In this document: positions 46,493 to 56,040 of the stretch, piece by piece
Layout: each line of letters begins with the position of its first letter
How positions within the stretch are numbered: position 1 is the first letter of the stretch
Origin: Maritalea porphyrae
GTDB lineage: Bacteria; Pseudomonadota; Alphaproteobacteria; Rhizobiales; Devosiaceae
Direction: 5' to 3'
Assembly (NCBI RefSeq): GCF_030159895.1
Contig: NZ_BSNI01000002.1
Location: 374,039 to 438,038, forward strand
DNA length: 64,000 nt
Position numbers and translations under genes: made by a program
The notes under the pieces: model-generated
Told to the model about the DNA's origin: nothing
Seen by the model: only the letters and a program-made list of their open reading frames with translations
Database searches by the model: none

Positions 46493-46978
46493 ATGAGACA
46501 GATGGAATTAAAAGAGCAAAAGCCGCATTTCTGTGCGGTACTCACACCCCATCGCGCGCTGGATCAAAATGGCGTGCAAATTGTGATGATCATCACCTGC
46601 ATCTTGGCCGCAATTCCAGGAATTGTATTTTTTCTAATGGGTGCCTGGCCAATCGTTGGGTTTTTGGGATTGGATGTTGCCTTGCTATTTTGGGCGCTTT
46701 CAAAATCACGAAAACAGGTCAATGGTTTTGAAGAAGTTACCCTATATCCTGACAGTTTGGACATAAGAAGGGTAAGCCCAAAAGGGCGGGAGACCAGATT
46801 TCAGTTCAATCCATTCTGGACCAAAATTGAGGTGTTCAAAGACTTTGAAGATCGGGTGACAGACATCGTTTTGAAATCAAAGGAGCGCTCGCTCAAAATT
46901 GGCACATTTCTCAACCCTGACGACAAGAAGAGTTTCGCTTCGGCATTGTCTAACGCTCTATATCGGGTGAAACGCTAG
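46493..46978 (+). CDS. DUF2244-family membrane protein
   Basis: The 161-residue protein has two membrane helices near residues 30-68 (IVMIITCILAAIPGIVFFLMGAWPIVGFLGLDVALLFWAL) and a soluble C-terminal part typical of DUF2244 (TLYPDSLDIRRVSPKGRETRFQFNPFWTKIE, then LKIGTFLNPDDKKSFASAL). The function is unknown. It is divergent from nth, an arrangement seen in other alphaproteobacteria. Confidence 0.85.
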   Translation: MRQMELKEQKPHFCAVLTPHRALDQNGVQIVMIITCILAAIPGIVFFLMGAWPIVGFLGLDVALLFWALSKSRKQVNGFEEVTLYPDSLDIRRVSPKGRETRFQFNPFWTKIEVFKDFEDRVTDIVLKSKERSLKIGTFLNPDDKKSFASALSNALYRVKR

Positions 46979-47043
46979 CATATATCTGATCGTGTTAAAT
47001 TCGGGTCGCAAAACCAACAGATTGTGAATAATCTGATGCAACT

Positions 47044-47913
47044 ATGAATGACATGACACCACTTTTTGCCAAGGCGCAGGACTATCAAATCGTCAAAAAG
47101 GTGATCGAGGAAATATCTCTTCGGCCCGCCGACGAACACGATTTTGAAGCTTTGGCACGTGACCTATCAATGACTTCACGCCAGTTGACCGCGCTCTTTA
47201 AACGCTGGGCCGGGCTAACCCCGAAAGCCTTTTCGCAATGCGTGACGCTTAATCGCGCCAGGCAAATGTTGCGCGAAAATGCGCCTTTGCTCGATACAAG
47301 CTATGAGCTAGGGCTTTCATCTGCTGCACGGCTTTACGATTTGTTTGTCACGCACGATGCGATGCCACCAGGGGCCTATAAAGCAAAGGGAGAGGGGCTG
47401 GAAATCCGCTATGGTTTCCACCCGTCACCATTTGGCCAAGCGCTGATCATGGTCACTGACTACGGATTGGCAGGACAAGCGTTTTGTGATGAAGGCGAAG
47501 AACAGGCGGCGCTAGAAGACATGACACGACGTTGGCCCAAAGCAAACTATGTTCACGCTGAAAATCAAGAAACCCGACAATGGGCAGAAAAGATTTTTGA
47601 TCCCAATAAGTGGGATAAAGATCAGCCCATAAAAGTGGTGATGATCGGCACCGACTTTGAGGTGCGGGTTTGGCAAACTCTGTTAGGCATCAAACCAGGG
47701 CAAGCCACATCTTATGGGGAAATCGCCGCCCATATCGGCAAACCAAAAGCCGCGCGCGCTGTAGGCGCAGCGGTTGGCCGCAACCCAATTTCTTTCGTTG
47801 TGCCTTGCCACCGGGTCATCGGCAAGAACGCAAAGCTAACTGGTTATCATTGGGGCTTAACCCGCAAACAAGCCATTTTAGGTTGGGAAGCCGGGTTGGT
47901 GGCGCAGACATAA
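47044..47913 (+). CDS. AraC-type HTH / O6-methylguanine-DNA methyltransferase fusion (Ada-like without N-domain)
   Basis: The 289-residue protein joins an AraC-type helix-turn-helix domain (residues about 15-110, DFEALARDLSMTSRQLTALFKRWAGLTPKAFSQCV) to a C-terminal methyltransferase (about 125-289) with the suicide cysteine in FVVPCHRVIG. Full-length Ada also has an N-terminal zinc domain that senses methylphosphotriesters; it is missing here, so the protein can repair O6-methylguanine but probably cannot be activated in the E. coli way. It ends at a shared terminator with gpmA. Confidence 0.9.
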   Translation: MNDMTPLFAKAQDYQIVKKVIEEISLRPADEHDFEALARDLSMTSRQLTALFKRWAGLTPKAFSQCVTLNRARQMLRENAPLLDTSYELGLSSAARLYDLFVTHDAMPPGAYKAKGEGLEIRYGFHPSPFGQALIMVTDYGLAGQAFCDEGEEQAALEDMTRRWPKANYVHAENQETRQWAEKIFDPNKWDKDQPIKVVMIGTDFEVRVWQTLLGIKPGQATSYGEIAAHIGKPKAARAVGAAVGRNPISFVVPCHRVIGKNAKLTGYHWGLTRKQAILGWEAGLVAQT

Positions 47914-47939
47914 AAAAGGCGGTCCGAAGACCGCCTTTT
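47914..47939. terminator. Bidirectional terminator between the Ada-like gene and gpmA
   Basis: AAAAGGCGGTC and GACCGCCTTTT make a perfect 11-base stem with a CGAA tetraloop. A and T runs on both sides serve both convergent genes. Confidence 0.93.
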
Positions 47940-47942
47940 GTT

Positions 47943-48560
47943 CTATTCGATGTTTTCGACGTTGGTGACGTTTCCGTCCGCATCAAAATCATAGATAATC
48001 GGTTTACCGGTGGCGATTTCGCGTTTCAAGATCTGCTCCGGGGTTAGCCCTTCAAGCTTCATCACCAAAGCGCGGAGCGAGTTGCCGTGCGCGGCGACCA
48101 AAATTGTGCCGCCATCTGCAACACGAGGTGCAATTTCGGCTTCGTAGTAAGGCAAAACGCGCTCTGCAGTATCTTTTAAGCTTTCGCCGCCTGGAGGTGG
48201 GGTGTCATATGAACGGCGCCAAATATGAACCTGTTCTTCGCCCCATTTTTCGCGGGCATCATCTTTGTTCAAGCCTGCAAGGTCGCCATAGTCTCGCTCA
48301 TTTAACGCTTGGTTGCGGATGATCGTCATATTGACGATGTCCATATTCTCCAAGATCAAATCGAGTGTGCGTTGTGCGCGCGTTAGCGCTGATGTGTAAC
48401 ACAACTCAATCTCGTAACCGCGCGATTTGAGCAATTTGCCAGCAGCAATTGCTTCTTCAACACCTTTTTCCGTAAGGCCTGGGTTTTTCCAACCCGTGAA
48501 TAGGTTTTTGAGGTTCCATTCGCTCTGCCCGTGGCGAACAAGAATCAGTCTACGATCCAT
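47943..48560 (-). CDS. gpmA: 2,3-bisphosphoglycerate-dependent phosphoglycerate mutase
   Basis: The 205-residue enzyme interconverts 3- and 2-phosphoglycerate. It has [18 protein letters not shown] with the phospho-His near residue 9, and the second catalytic His in [14 protein letters not shown] near 155. The shorter length (about 205 rather than 250) is normal for alphaproteobacteria. It is the first gene left of the shared terminator and follows dapB in the leftward direction. Confidence 0.94.
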   Translation of the reverse strand: MDRRLILVRHGQSEWNLKNLFTGWKNPGLTEKGVEEAIAAGKLLKSRGYEIELCYTSALTRAQRTLDLILENMDIVNMTIIRNQALNERDYGDLAGLNKDDAREKWGEEQVHIWRRSYDTPPPGGESLKDTAERVLPYYEAEIAPRVADGGTILVAAHGNSLRALVMKLEGLTPEQILKREIATGKPIIYDFDADGNVTNVENIE

Positions 48561-48586
48561 TTAGAAGTTCCCTTGAAATTGTGGGG

Positions 48587-49387
48587 TTAAAGGCCAAGAA
48601 CGTCGGCCATTGAATAAAGTCCAGGCGCCTTATCTTGCGCCCAAAGTGAGGCATGTACTGCGCCATTGGCAAATATAGAGCGATCTTGCGCATGGTGGCT
48701 GAGTTCGATCCGCTCATTGCTGCCGGCAAACACAACGGAATGATCACCTATCACCGTGCCGCCGCGCAAAGTGGCGAAACCAATTGTGCCAGGCTCACGA
48801 GCGCCAGTAATCCCGTCGCGCGCACGCACGGCGTTGCTGGCAAGGTCAATTTCTCGGCCCTCAGCTGCTGCTTCCCCCAGCATCAAAGCTGTGCCAGACG
48901 GCGCATCCACCTTCATGCGGTGGTGCATTTCCAAAACCTCAATGTCAAAGTCCTCAGGCAAGGCCGCTGCCGCTTTTTTCACCAAACCCATCAGCAAGTT
49001 GACACCCAATGACATGTTGCCCGCTTTAACCAAGCGGCCATTGCCTGACAAAGAAGCGATTTCAGCGTCTTCTTCGGCGGTCCAGCCTGTGGTGCCAATC
49101 ACATGAACAAGACCAAGCGCGTGTGCCTTCTTCGCGTAATCGATTGAGACTTGCGGCGCGGTGAAATCGATAATGGCATCTGAGCCGTCAAGCGCTTCAT
49201 CCACGTTCGAGGTGATCAATACGCCTGATGGCTCTAACCCTGTAAGGGCCCGCGCATCTTTGCCGATCGCATCGACGCCTTCGCGCTCAAGCGCACTGTA
49301 AAGGGCCGCGCCATCAATTTGCGCTATCGCGTGTATTATCGCCTGGCCCATTCGGCCCGTTGCGCCTAAAACTGTGATCTTTTGCAT
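48587..49387 (-). CDS. dapB: 4-hydroxy-tetrahydrodipicolinate reductase
   Basis: The 266-residue enzyme of the lysine/diaminopimelate pathway has the NAD(P)-binding [14 protein letters not shown] at the N-terminus, [11 protein letters not shown] near residue 100, and the signature [21 protein letters not shown] with the catalytic His and Lys near 155. It is followed by gpmA 26 bases downstream, probably in the same transcript. Confidence 0.95.
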   Translation of the reverse strand: MQKITVLGATGRMGQAIIHAIAQIDGAALYSALEREGVDAIGKDARALTGLEPSGVLITSNVDEALDGSDAIIDFTAPQVSIDYAKKAHALGLVHVIGTTGWTAEEDAEIASLSGNGRLVKAGNMSLGVNLLMGLVKKAAAALPEDFDIEVLEMHHRMKVDAPSGTALMLGEAAAEGREIDLASNAVRARDGITGAREPGTIGFATLRGGTVIGDHSVVFAGSNERIELSHHAQDRSIFANGAVHASLWAQDKAPGLYSMADVLGL

Positions 49388-49445
49388 CTTGAATGACCTC
49401 TAATTGCCGCGCTTTTCCTAAGGTTATCTCACATGCACAAAGGAA

Positions 49446-50687
49446 TTAAAACCGTTGGCCAAATACAACCCGTTCGCCCGCATGCGACAAGGCGTTTTCT
49501 ATCTCAGAAGTCTTGATTGCACGCAATTCTTCGCCAATATGTGCATCATCGAGATAACTAAAGCCAAGACGCAAATAATATGGCCCGTTCCAGGGTACAT
49601 TTTTGTAGGTAATCCCAGCAACGCCGCTGAACCCTTCTGCCTTGGCAAAATTAACAAAATGATTGATCAGCTTTTCGCCAAGGCCTTTGCCGTGATGATG
49701 TTTGAGCACAGACATTTCAGCGCAATATAAGATATTATCAACGGGCTTCGCCCGCAAAAACCCAACCGGTTCGCCGCGCAATTCCACGAGCCAGATGATT
49801 TGGTTCTGCCCGATTGCATCAATGTAGAATTGCGGTGTCATGGCGGAGAAATCAATATCTGCAAACCTGCCACCAAGCTGCCTGAACACAATGGCTGCAT
49901 TGTCTTCAATTGCGCTTAGTGCTTCAGCGTCCGTTGCATCGGCAGCGCGAAAGCTTGTGATGTTTTGATTGGCTGCAAATATCTCATCGTTGACCGCGCT
50001 AGCGGCGGCATAAGGATCATCAGCGCGATAAATGGGGCGGCCAACGACCAAATGGTCAGCGCCAATTTCAATCGCTTGGCTGGGGGTCAAAATGCGTTTT
50101 TGATCGTCTGTGGCGCTACCTGCTGGGCGAATGCCGGGCGTTACGGCCATCAACTTGCCCCCACTAGCCTGTTTCACTAGCTCAATCTCGTGGGCCGAGC
50201 AAATCACCCCGTCAATGCCAATGCCCGCAGCCTGTTTGGCGCGGCGCTCCACCAGATCACGAACACCATAGGCATAGCCGCTTGCCTTAAGGTCATCATC
50301 ATCTAAAGAGGTCATCACAGTAACGCCCATCAGTTTAGTCGATGAGCCTTCTGCAGCCCGTTTCGCAGCGGTCATGCAATGGGGTTCTGCGTGGATGGTG
50401 ACAATGTCTGCGCCAATATCCACAAGCCCTGCGACACCCTTTTCAACTGTGTTCGGGATATCGAGCAATTTGACATCGCAAAAGACCTTCTTCCCCGCAG
50501 CTTTGAGCGCCTTTGCCAATCCCAGACCATCATCGCCGTAAATCAACTGATAGCCAATTTTGAAGAACACCCCATTATCATCGATTTTTTCGACAAGTGC
50601 TTCAGCCTCCTTGCGGGTCGAAACATCAAGTGCGGTAATCAATTGAGGGGTAGCATTGGTCATTGAGGGTGGGTCTCCGGCGGTCAT
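49446..50687 (-). CDS. pyrF: Orotidine-5'-phosphate decarboxylase fused to a GNAT acetyltransferase domain
   Basis: The 413-residue protein begins with a complete PyrF barrel (residues about 15-240) showing the catalytic Asp-Lys-Asp in FCDVKLLDIPNT and the phosphate-binding VVGRPIYRA. It then runs straight into a second domain (about 245-413) of GNAT type, with the acetyl-CoA region SVLKHHHGKGLGEKLINHF and a Y-x-R-x-GF end. PyrF makes UMP and normally has only about 230 residues. The reading frame is continuous with no stop between the parts. The start is ATG 50687 or the ATG eight codons on; neither has a clear ribosome site. Confidence 0.9.
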   Translation of the reverse strand: MTAGDPPSMTNATPQLITALDVSTRKEAEALVEKIDDNGVFFKIGYQLIYGDDGLGLAKALKAAGKKVFCDVKLLDIPNTVEKGVAGLVDIGADIVTIHAEPHCMTAAKRAAEGSSTKLMGVTVMTSLDDDDLKASGYAYGVRDLVERRAKQAAGIGIDGVICSAHEIELVKQASGGKLMAVTPGIRPAGSATDDQKRILTPSQAIEIGADHLVVGRPIYRADDPYAAASAVNDEIFAANQNITSFRAADATDAEALSAIEDNAAIVFRQLGGRFADIDFSAMTPQFYIDAIGQNQIIWLVELRGEPVGFLRAKPVDNILYCAEMSVLKHHHGKGLGEKLINHFVNFAKAEGFSGVAGITYKNVPWNGPYYLRLGFSYLDDAHIGEELRAIKTSEIENALSHAGERVVFGQRF

Positions 50688-50732
50688 AAGCGTCGGAGCT
50701 GTTAACTGGCACAGTTTACCAAAAACAACAAG

Positions 50733-51329
50733 CTAATGTTGTGGCCAGTCTTCTAACGCTATCCAGTCCGTGAGCAGTTTCTGCGTTGACCATTCAAAGG
50801 CGAACATGTTTCCACCTCCTTTTGCGGCCATCAGCCGTTGATCTTCGGTGCGAGCAATTGAGCGATTGCCTATATGGCATTTCAGAAGTGTGCCAATCGT
50901 ACCATGGCCGACAAACAAGGTGTTGTCGTTCATGTCATTTACCAGGTGCGAATTTAGCGCTGCGATCATGCGATTCAATGTATCACTAGCGCTTTCCCAG
51001 CCGTTGGCACGCTCGTTCGGCCTTTCATAAAGCAAATTGAGGGTGTTCTCGAACTCTTCTTTGGTTAAAAAGCCGGTCGCTAAACGTTCATTTTCATTAC
51101 ACAAGGGCTCTTCGATAACGCCAATGCCGATATGCTTGGAGATGATCGTCGCGGCTTGCTGTGCTTTTTTCTCTTTGGAGCAAATGATTTGCGTGATGGA
51201 AGCAAACGTGCCACGCGATGCAGCATTTTCGATGCGTTGGCGACCAATGCGTGAGAGCGACCAAAATGTGGCGTGCATTTCGGGATCAATGGTCACTTCA
51301 GGGTGTGTGAGATAGAAAGATCTTCCCAT
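50733..51329 (-). CDS. Histidine-phosphatase-superfamily protein with altered RHG motif
   Basis: The 198-residue protein has the fold and spacing of the histidine phosphatase family: a first motif near residue 9, a CSKEKKAQQAATII region near 49, and a second catalytic His in LFVGHGTIG near 140. The usual first motif RHG reads THP here (FYLTHPEVTIDP): the histidine that carries the phosphate is kept, but the arginine is threonine and glycine is proline. Activity may be reduced or specialised. It lies in a leftward run between a FMN reductase gene and pyrF. Confidence 0.8.
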   Translation of the reverse strand: MGRSFYLTHPEVTIDPEMHATFWSLSRIGRQRIENAASRGTFASITQIICSKEKKAQQAATIISKHIGIGVIEEPLCNENERLATGFLTKEEFENTLNLLYERPNERANGWESASDTLNRMIAALNSHLVNDMNDNTLFVGHGTIGTLLKCHIGNRSIARTEDQRLMAAKGGGNMFAFEWSTQKLLTDWIALEDWPQH

Positions 51330-51333
51330 CCGA

Positions 51334-51876
51334 TTATCGCTTAAGGGTCATCAACTCGTTCACCAACGCTTCGGCACGGGCAGCCACGCGCTGGTCGGCT
51401 AACTCGTCACTCTCATTAAAGGCACGCGCGGCCATACCAACACCTAAGGCAGTCGGGGCGATCAATGCGCCAACTTTGGAAAGTACGTCGCGCAAGTGCG
51501 AAAGCGCCATAATGCCGGCAAGCGAACCACTCGAGACGGATCCAATGCCAAATGTTGCTTTGGCAAAGGCCCCTAGTTTTTGGTGATGAACCCAATCAAT
51601 GGTGTTTTTCAACAAAGGTGTGAGAGAACCATTATACTCTGGCGATGCGATGAAAACGGCATCGGCTTGGGCCAGTAAATTCGCTAATTCAAGTGCGCAT
51701 TTTGGCTGTTCTTCACGCAACAAATCCTCGTTGAACAGCGGCATTTCAAAATTGGAAAGGTCCAAATAGGCAGCATCCGCGCCCCGAGCGCGCAAATGCC
51801 GAACCATCATGTGGGCCAATTTGGCATTGAAAGAGTCTTTACGTATCGACCCCGAAATTGCGAGAATTTTTGTCAT
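51334..51876 (-). CDS. NADPH-dependent FMN reductase family protein
   Basis: The 180-residue flavodoxin-fold protein has the FMN phosphate loop ISGSIRKDSFNAKLA at the N-terminus and the isoalloxazine-binding SPEYNGSLTPLLKNTIDWVHH near residue 80. Members reduce quinones, chromate or FMN using NADPH. The physiological substrate is unknown. It ends five bases before the histidine-phosphatase gene start and may be cotranscribed with it. Confidence 0.9.
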   Translation of the reverse strand: MTKILAISGSIRKDSFNAKLAHMMVRHLRARGADAAYLDLSNFEMPLFNEDLLREEQPKCALELANLLAQADAVFIASPEYNGSLTPLLKNTIDWVHHQKLGAFAKATFGIGSVSSGSLAGIMALSHLRDVLSKVGALIAPTALGVGMAARAFNESDELADQRVAARAEALVNELMTLKR

Positions 51877-51950
51877 GAAGTGTCCCTATCCATTTCATAA
51901 CGGATCAGATCAGCTTTCAGATGACAACCCGCAAACTCAATTCGTCCCGC

Positions 51951-53105
51951 CTAGTCTTTGCGCGCGTGTTCGCTCAGCCCTTCAAAAAGGCCTTTGATCT
52001 TTTTAAAGAACCCAGCAGATGTCGGGTTGGTCTCTTTTGTGGTGATCTCATCAAACTCTTCGAGCAACTCGCGCTGGCGTTTGGTCAAATTTTGCGGTGT
52101 TTCCACGTCCATTTGAATGTATAGATCGCCCATTTGTTGAGAGCGCAGAACTGGCATGCCTTTGCCTTTTAAGCGTACGCGCTGACCAGCTTGAGTGCCT
52201 TGTGGCACCTTCACCTTAGCGCGGCCTCCGCCAAGCGCGGGCACTTCAAACTCGCCGCCAAGCGCTGCGGTGGTCATCGAAATGGGGACACGGCAGAAAA
52301 GATCTGCCCCATCGCGTTGGAACAAATCGTGTGGACGGATCGATACAAAAATGTAGAGATCGCCAGCAGGGCCGCCGCGCATGCCTGCTTCGCCTTCACC
52401 AGAGAGGCGAATGCGCGTGCCGTCCTCAATGCCTTTTGGCACATCTACGGACAATGAACGAGATTTTTGTTTGCGTCCTTGTCCATTACAATCGGTACAA
52501 GGTTGATCCATTGTTTCGCCGCGTCCATGGCATTGTGGGCAGGTGCGCTCAATGGTGAAGAAGCCCTGCGCAGCACGCACTTTGCCATGTCCTTGGCATG
52601 TGCCGCAGGTGGAAAAGCCAGTGCCCGGTTTTGCGCCATTGCCATCGCACGTGTCGCAACCAACCAATGAGGGTACGTCAATATCAACGGTTTGGCCCTC
52701 AAATGCCTCTTCCAGCGATACTTCAAGATTATATCGTAGGTCAGAGCCGCGCATGGCAGAGCTGCGCTCGCGTCGACCACCTTGGCCGCCCATGAAGTCG
52801 CCAAAAATATCTTCAAAAATGTCAGACATGGATGAAGAGAAATCGGCGCCAAATCCGTGTTGGCCACCACCGCCACCATTTTGGAACGCGGCATGACCAA
52901 ATCGATCGTAAGCTGCGCGTTTTTGCGGGTCTTTTAGTGTGTCATATGCTTCAGAAACTTCTTTAAATGATGCCTCAGCGGCTTCATCTCCCGGGTTTCT
53001 GTCCGGGTGATATTTCATCGCGAGTTTGCGATAGGCAGATTTCAGGGCTTTTTCATCAACCTCACGGCCGACCCCCAAAACATCGTAGAAATCTTTTTTT
53101 GACAT
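51951..53105 (-). CDS. dnaJ: Chaperone DnaJ
   Basis: The 384-residue co-chaperone stimulates DnaK. It has the J domain with HPD in [11 protein letters not shown] near residue 33, a glycine-rich region (about 76-90), four zinc-binding CxxCxGxG repeats (about 144-215), and two C-terminal client-binding domains. It follows dnaK by 91 bases, which contain a stable hairpin. Confidence 0.97.
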   Translation of the reverse strand: MSKKDFYDVLGVGREVDEKALKSAYRKLAMKYHPDRNPGDEAAEASFKEVSEAYDTLKDPQKRAAYDRFGHAAFQNGGGGGQHGFGADFSSSMSDIFEDIFGDFMGGQGGRRERSSAMRGSDLRYNLEVSLEEAFEGQTVDIDVPSLVGCDTCDGNGAKPGTGFSTCGTCQGHGKVRAAQGFFTIERTCPQCHGRGETMDQPCTDCNGQGRKQKSRSLSVDVPKGIEDGTRIRLSGEGEAGMRGGPAGDLYIFVSIRPHDLFQRDGADLFCRVPISMTTAALGGEFEVPALGGGRAKVKVPQGTQAGQRVRLKGKGMPVLRSQQMGDLYIQMDVETPQNLTKRQRELLEEFDEITTKETNPTSAGFFKKIKGLFEGLSEHARKD

Positions 53106-53126
53106 GGCGCGATCGCTCCAAGATCG

Positions 53127-53170
53127 TTGGCGGGACCCGCTTGCAAAACCAGTGCAAGCTGCCCCGCCAA
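53127..53170 (-). other. Stable hairpin between dnaK and dnaJ
   Basis: TTGGCGGG pairs with CCCGCCAA and, inside, GCTTGCA pairs with TGCAAGC around a seven-base loop. There is no T-run after it leftward, so it is more likely to set relative dnaK/dnaJ mRNA levels by processing or attenuation than to end transcription outright. Confidence 0.7.
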
Positions 53171-53196
53171 TTATGATCAGTTTGGTCGGTTAAGAC

Positions 53197-55098
53197 TTAT
53201 GACTTTTGGTCTTCGTCTTTAACTTCTTCAAAGTCAGCGTCCACAACATCATCGTCTGCTGCGTCACCGCCGTCAAACTCTTCGCTGTCATCTTCTTGGC
53301 TTGCCTGATACATGGCTTCACCAAGTTTCATTGAGCTTTGAGCCAAGGCTGTGGTTTTTTCTTTGATCAAATCTGCATCGTCACCCTCAAGGGCAGATTT
53401 CAGTTCTTCCAAAGCACCTTCGATTGATTCGCGTGTTTCTTCGTCAACCTTGTCGCCATGCTCTTTCAAAGAGTTCTCAGTTGAGTGGACCAAAGCTTCG
53501 CCTTGGTTCTTGGCTTCAACCGCTTCACGCTTCTTCTGGTCAGCGTCAGCATTTGCTTCCGCATCTTTAACCATTGCTTCGATCTCATCATCAGATAGAC
53601 CACCTGAAGCTTGAATGCGGATTTGCTGCTCTTTGCCGGTACCTTTGTCTTTAGCCGATACGTTCACGATACCGTTCGCATCAATGTCGAATGTCACTTC
53701 AACCTGAGGAACGCCACGTGGTGCAGGCGGAATACCGACCAAATCGAACTGGCCGAGCATTTTGTTGTCCGCAGCCATTTCACGTTCACCCTGAGAAACC
53801 CGAATGGTCACCGCAGACTGATTGTCTTCAGCTGTAGAGAACACTTGGCTCTTCTTGGTTGGGATAGTTGTGTTGCGGTCGATCAAACGAGTGAACACGC
53901 CACCCAAAGTCTCAATGCCCAGTGACAGTGGTGTCACGTCCAAAAGCAGAACGTCTTTAACATCACCTTGCAACACGCCAGCCTGAATAGCTGCACCTGC
54001 TGCCACAACCTCATCAGGGTTCACACCCTTATGTGGTTCTTTGCCAAAGAATTCTTTTACAGTTTCTTGGATCTTAGGCATGCGGGTCATACCGCCAACC
54101 AAAACCACTTCGTCAATCTCGCCTGCAGTTACGCCAGCATCTTTGAGCGCTGCTTTACATGGCTCAATTGTGCGTTTGATGAAGTCTTCAACCAAAGATT
54201 CAAGCTTCGCGCGTGTCAATTTAAGCTGCAAGTGCTTTGGACCAGATTGGTCCGCAGTGATAAACGGCAAGTTGACTTCGGTTTGTGTGGCTGATGACAA
54301 TTCGATCTTTGCCTTTTCAGCGGCTTCTTTCAAGCGCTGTAGAGCAAGCTTATCGCCACGCAGATCGATACCGTTTTCACGGTTAAACTCGTCAGCCAAA
54401 TAGTCGACCAAGCGCATGTCGAAGTCTTCACCACCAAGGAATGTATCACCATTGGTCGATTTCACTTCAAATACGCCGTCGCCAATCTCGAGGATCGACA
54501 CGTCAAACGTACCACCACCAAGGTCATAAACCGCAATGGTGCCAGCTTCTTGTTTGTCCAAACCGTATGCAAGCGCCGCTGCAGTTGGCTCGTTGATGAT
54601 CCGCAAAACTTCCAAACCAGCAATCTTGCCTGCGTCTTTTGTCGCTTGGCGTTGGCTGTCATTAAAGTAAGCAGGAACCGTGATCACAGCCTGTGATACA
54701 GTTTCACCCAAATAGCTTTCCGCAGTTTCCTTCATTTTTTGAAGGATCATGGCCGAAATCTGTGAAGGAGAGTATTTCTCACCTTTCGCTTCAACCCATG
54801 CATCGCCGCTATCGGCTTTTACAATTTTGTATGGAACAAGATCTTTGTCTTTTTTCACCATCGGATCATCGAACCGACGGCCGATCAAACGCTTGATCGC
54901 AAAAAGAGTGTTCTCAGGGTTGGTTACAGCTTGGCGTTTCGCTGGCTGTCCAACCAAGCGGTCGTCGTCAGTGAACGCGACCATTGAAGGCGTTGTCCGC
55001 GCACCTTCTGCGTTTTCAACGATTTTTGGCTCGGAACCATCCATGATCGCGATACACGAGTTGGTGGTACCAAGGTCAATTCCAATTACTTTACCCAT
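53197..55098 (-). CDS. dnaK: Chaperone DnaK (Hsp70)
   Basis: The 633-residue Hsp70 has the ATPase signatures [31 protein letters not shown] and [14 protein letters not shown], the linker [12 protein letters not shown] near residue 390, the substrate-binding domain, and an acidic C-terminal tail. It is preceded by AGAGG at a good distance, and an RpoH-type promoter lies about 130 bases upstream. With DnaJ and GrpE (encoded at 58883) it forms the main cytoplasmic folding machine. Confidence 0.98.
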   Translation of the reverse strand: MGKVIGIDLGTTNSCIAIMDGSEPKIVENAEGARTTPSMVAFTDDDRLVGQPAKRQAVTNPENTLFAIKRLIGRRFDDPMVKKDKDLVPYKIVKADSGDAWVEAKGEKYSPSQISAMILQKMKETAESYLGETVSQAVITVPAYFNDSQRQATKDAGKIAGLEVLRIINEPTAAALAYGLDKQEAGTIAVYDLGGGTFDVSILEIGDGVFEVKSTNGDTFLGGEDFDMRLVDYLADEFNRENGIDLRGDKLALQRLKEAAEKAKIELSSATQTEVNLPFITADQSGPKHLQLKLTRAKLESLVEDFIKRTIEPCKAALKDAGVTAGEIDEVVLVGGMTRMPKIQETVKEFFGKEPHKGVNPDEVVAAGAAIQAGVLQGDVKDVLLLDVTPLSLGIETLGGVFTRLIDRNTTIPTKKSQVFSTAEDNQSAVTIRVSQGEREMAADNKMLGQFDLVGIPPAPRGVPQVEVTFDIDANGIVNVSAKDKGTGKEQQIRIQASGGLSDDEIEAMVKDAEANADADQKKREAVEAKNQGEALVHSTENSLKEHGDKVDEETRESIEGALEELKSALEGDDADLIKEKTTALAQSSMKLGEAMYQASQEDDSEEFDGGDAADDDVVDADFEEVKDEDQKS

Positions 55099-55228
55099 TT
55101 ATAAACCTCTTTGTTGGCAGACCCTTTGTCTGACCCCGTTTCCAGCAGTCTTTCACCGGCATTTCGCCGTTTGGGTCCCTCATATTCATGACAAGGACAC
55201 CGCCGCGCCCAAATCACTGGTTAACCGG

Positions 55229-55258
55229 TATATAGGAAGCAACATTTTGCCCTTCAAG
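55229..55258 (-). promoter_or_regulatory. RpoH (heat-shock sigma) type promoter of dnaK
   Basis: Read leftward: CTTGAA (55253-55258), 16 bases, then CCTATATA (55229-55236). This fits the alphaproteobacterial sigma-32 pattern (CTTG, about 17 bases, CYTATNT). It is about 130 bases before the dnaK start. Confidence 0.75.
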
Positions 55259-55326
55259 CGTCAAAAACAAGATTCTTTGACATCTTTAATGCGACCTTTG
55301 TTGCAGCCCTTTTTCGATCAACGCAT

Positions 55327-56040
55327 GTGCGAATAGTTTGGACCGTAAAGAACAAGCGCGGTTATATAGACAAGATTGATTTCAAAAGCGACACCAAAAT
55401 TACAAAAAACATGCGAATTTTTCCTTCAAAGCTACAAAAAAGCCAGCAAATCGAACTGTTGGATCATATCGAACAAGCCTTGATCCATGCGCCTTTGTTC
55501 GTGCCGAAAATGCCGCGTACCGGAAAACCTTTTTCCGTACGCATGACCAATTTTGGCGTCTTGGGTTGGGTGTCAGACCAAAAGAATGGATACCGTTATC
55601 AGAAAGAACATTTGGAAACGGGCAAACCTTGGCCGCATATTCCAAGCATTCTGACGGATTTGTGGGAGGAACTGACGGGTTATCCTGCGCCACCTGAAGC
55701 CTGTTTGGTGAACTACTACGCGCCAGGTGCCAAAATGGGTATGCATCAGGACAAGGACGAGCATGATTTTGATGCGCCCGTTCTGTCAATTTCTTTAGGC
55801 GATCGCGCCCGCTTTAGACTGGGGGGCACCAAACGTGGCGGCAAGACCTCTGCAATAGAGATCAGTTCAGGCGATGTGTTGATACTGGAAAAGGAAACGC
55901 GACTTGCCTATCACGGCATCGATAAGGTGTTCCAAGGTTCATCAAATTTGCTTGAAAACCGGACACATTTTCCAAATGGGGGGCGGATCAATTTGACATT
56001 GCGTCGAGTGACGAAACCCGACGCAATTCGCTCTAGCTAA
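55327..56040 (+). CDS. alkB: AlkB-family alpha-ketoglutarate-dependent DNA repair dioxygenase
   Basis: The product (about 209-237 residues) oxidatively removes alkyl groups from DNA bases using Fe(II) and 2-oxoglutarate. Iron ligands are in MHQDKDE (His-x-Asp) and in the distal YHGIDKV, and 2-oxoglutarate-binding arginines are in RINLTLRR. The frame opens at GTG 55327; ATG 55411 gives an N-terminus closer to other AlkB proteins (MRIFPSKLQKSQQ), so the true start is uncertain. The 3' end overlaps the convergent GGDEF-EAL gene by eight bases. Confidence 0.92.
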   Translation: MRIVWTVKNKRGYIDKIDFKSDTKITKNMRIFPSKLQKSQQIELLDHIEQALIHAPLFVPKMPRTGKPFSVRMTNFGVLGWVSDQKNGYRYQKEHLETGKPWPHIPSILTDLWEELTGYPAPPEACLVNYYAPGAKMGMHQDKDEHDFDAPVLSISLGDRARFRLGGTKRGGKTSAIEISSGDVLILEKETRLAYHGIDKVFQGSSNLLENRTHFPNGGRINLTLRRVTKPDAIRSS

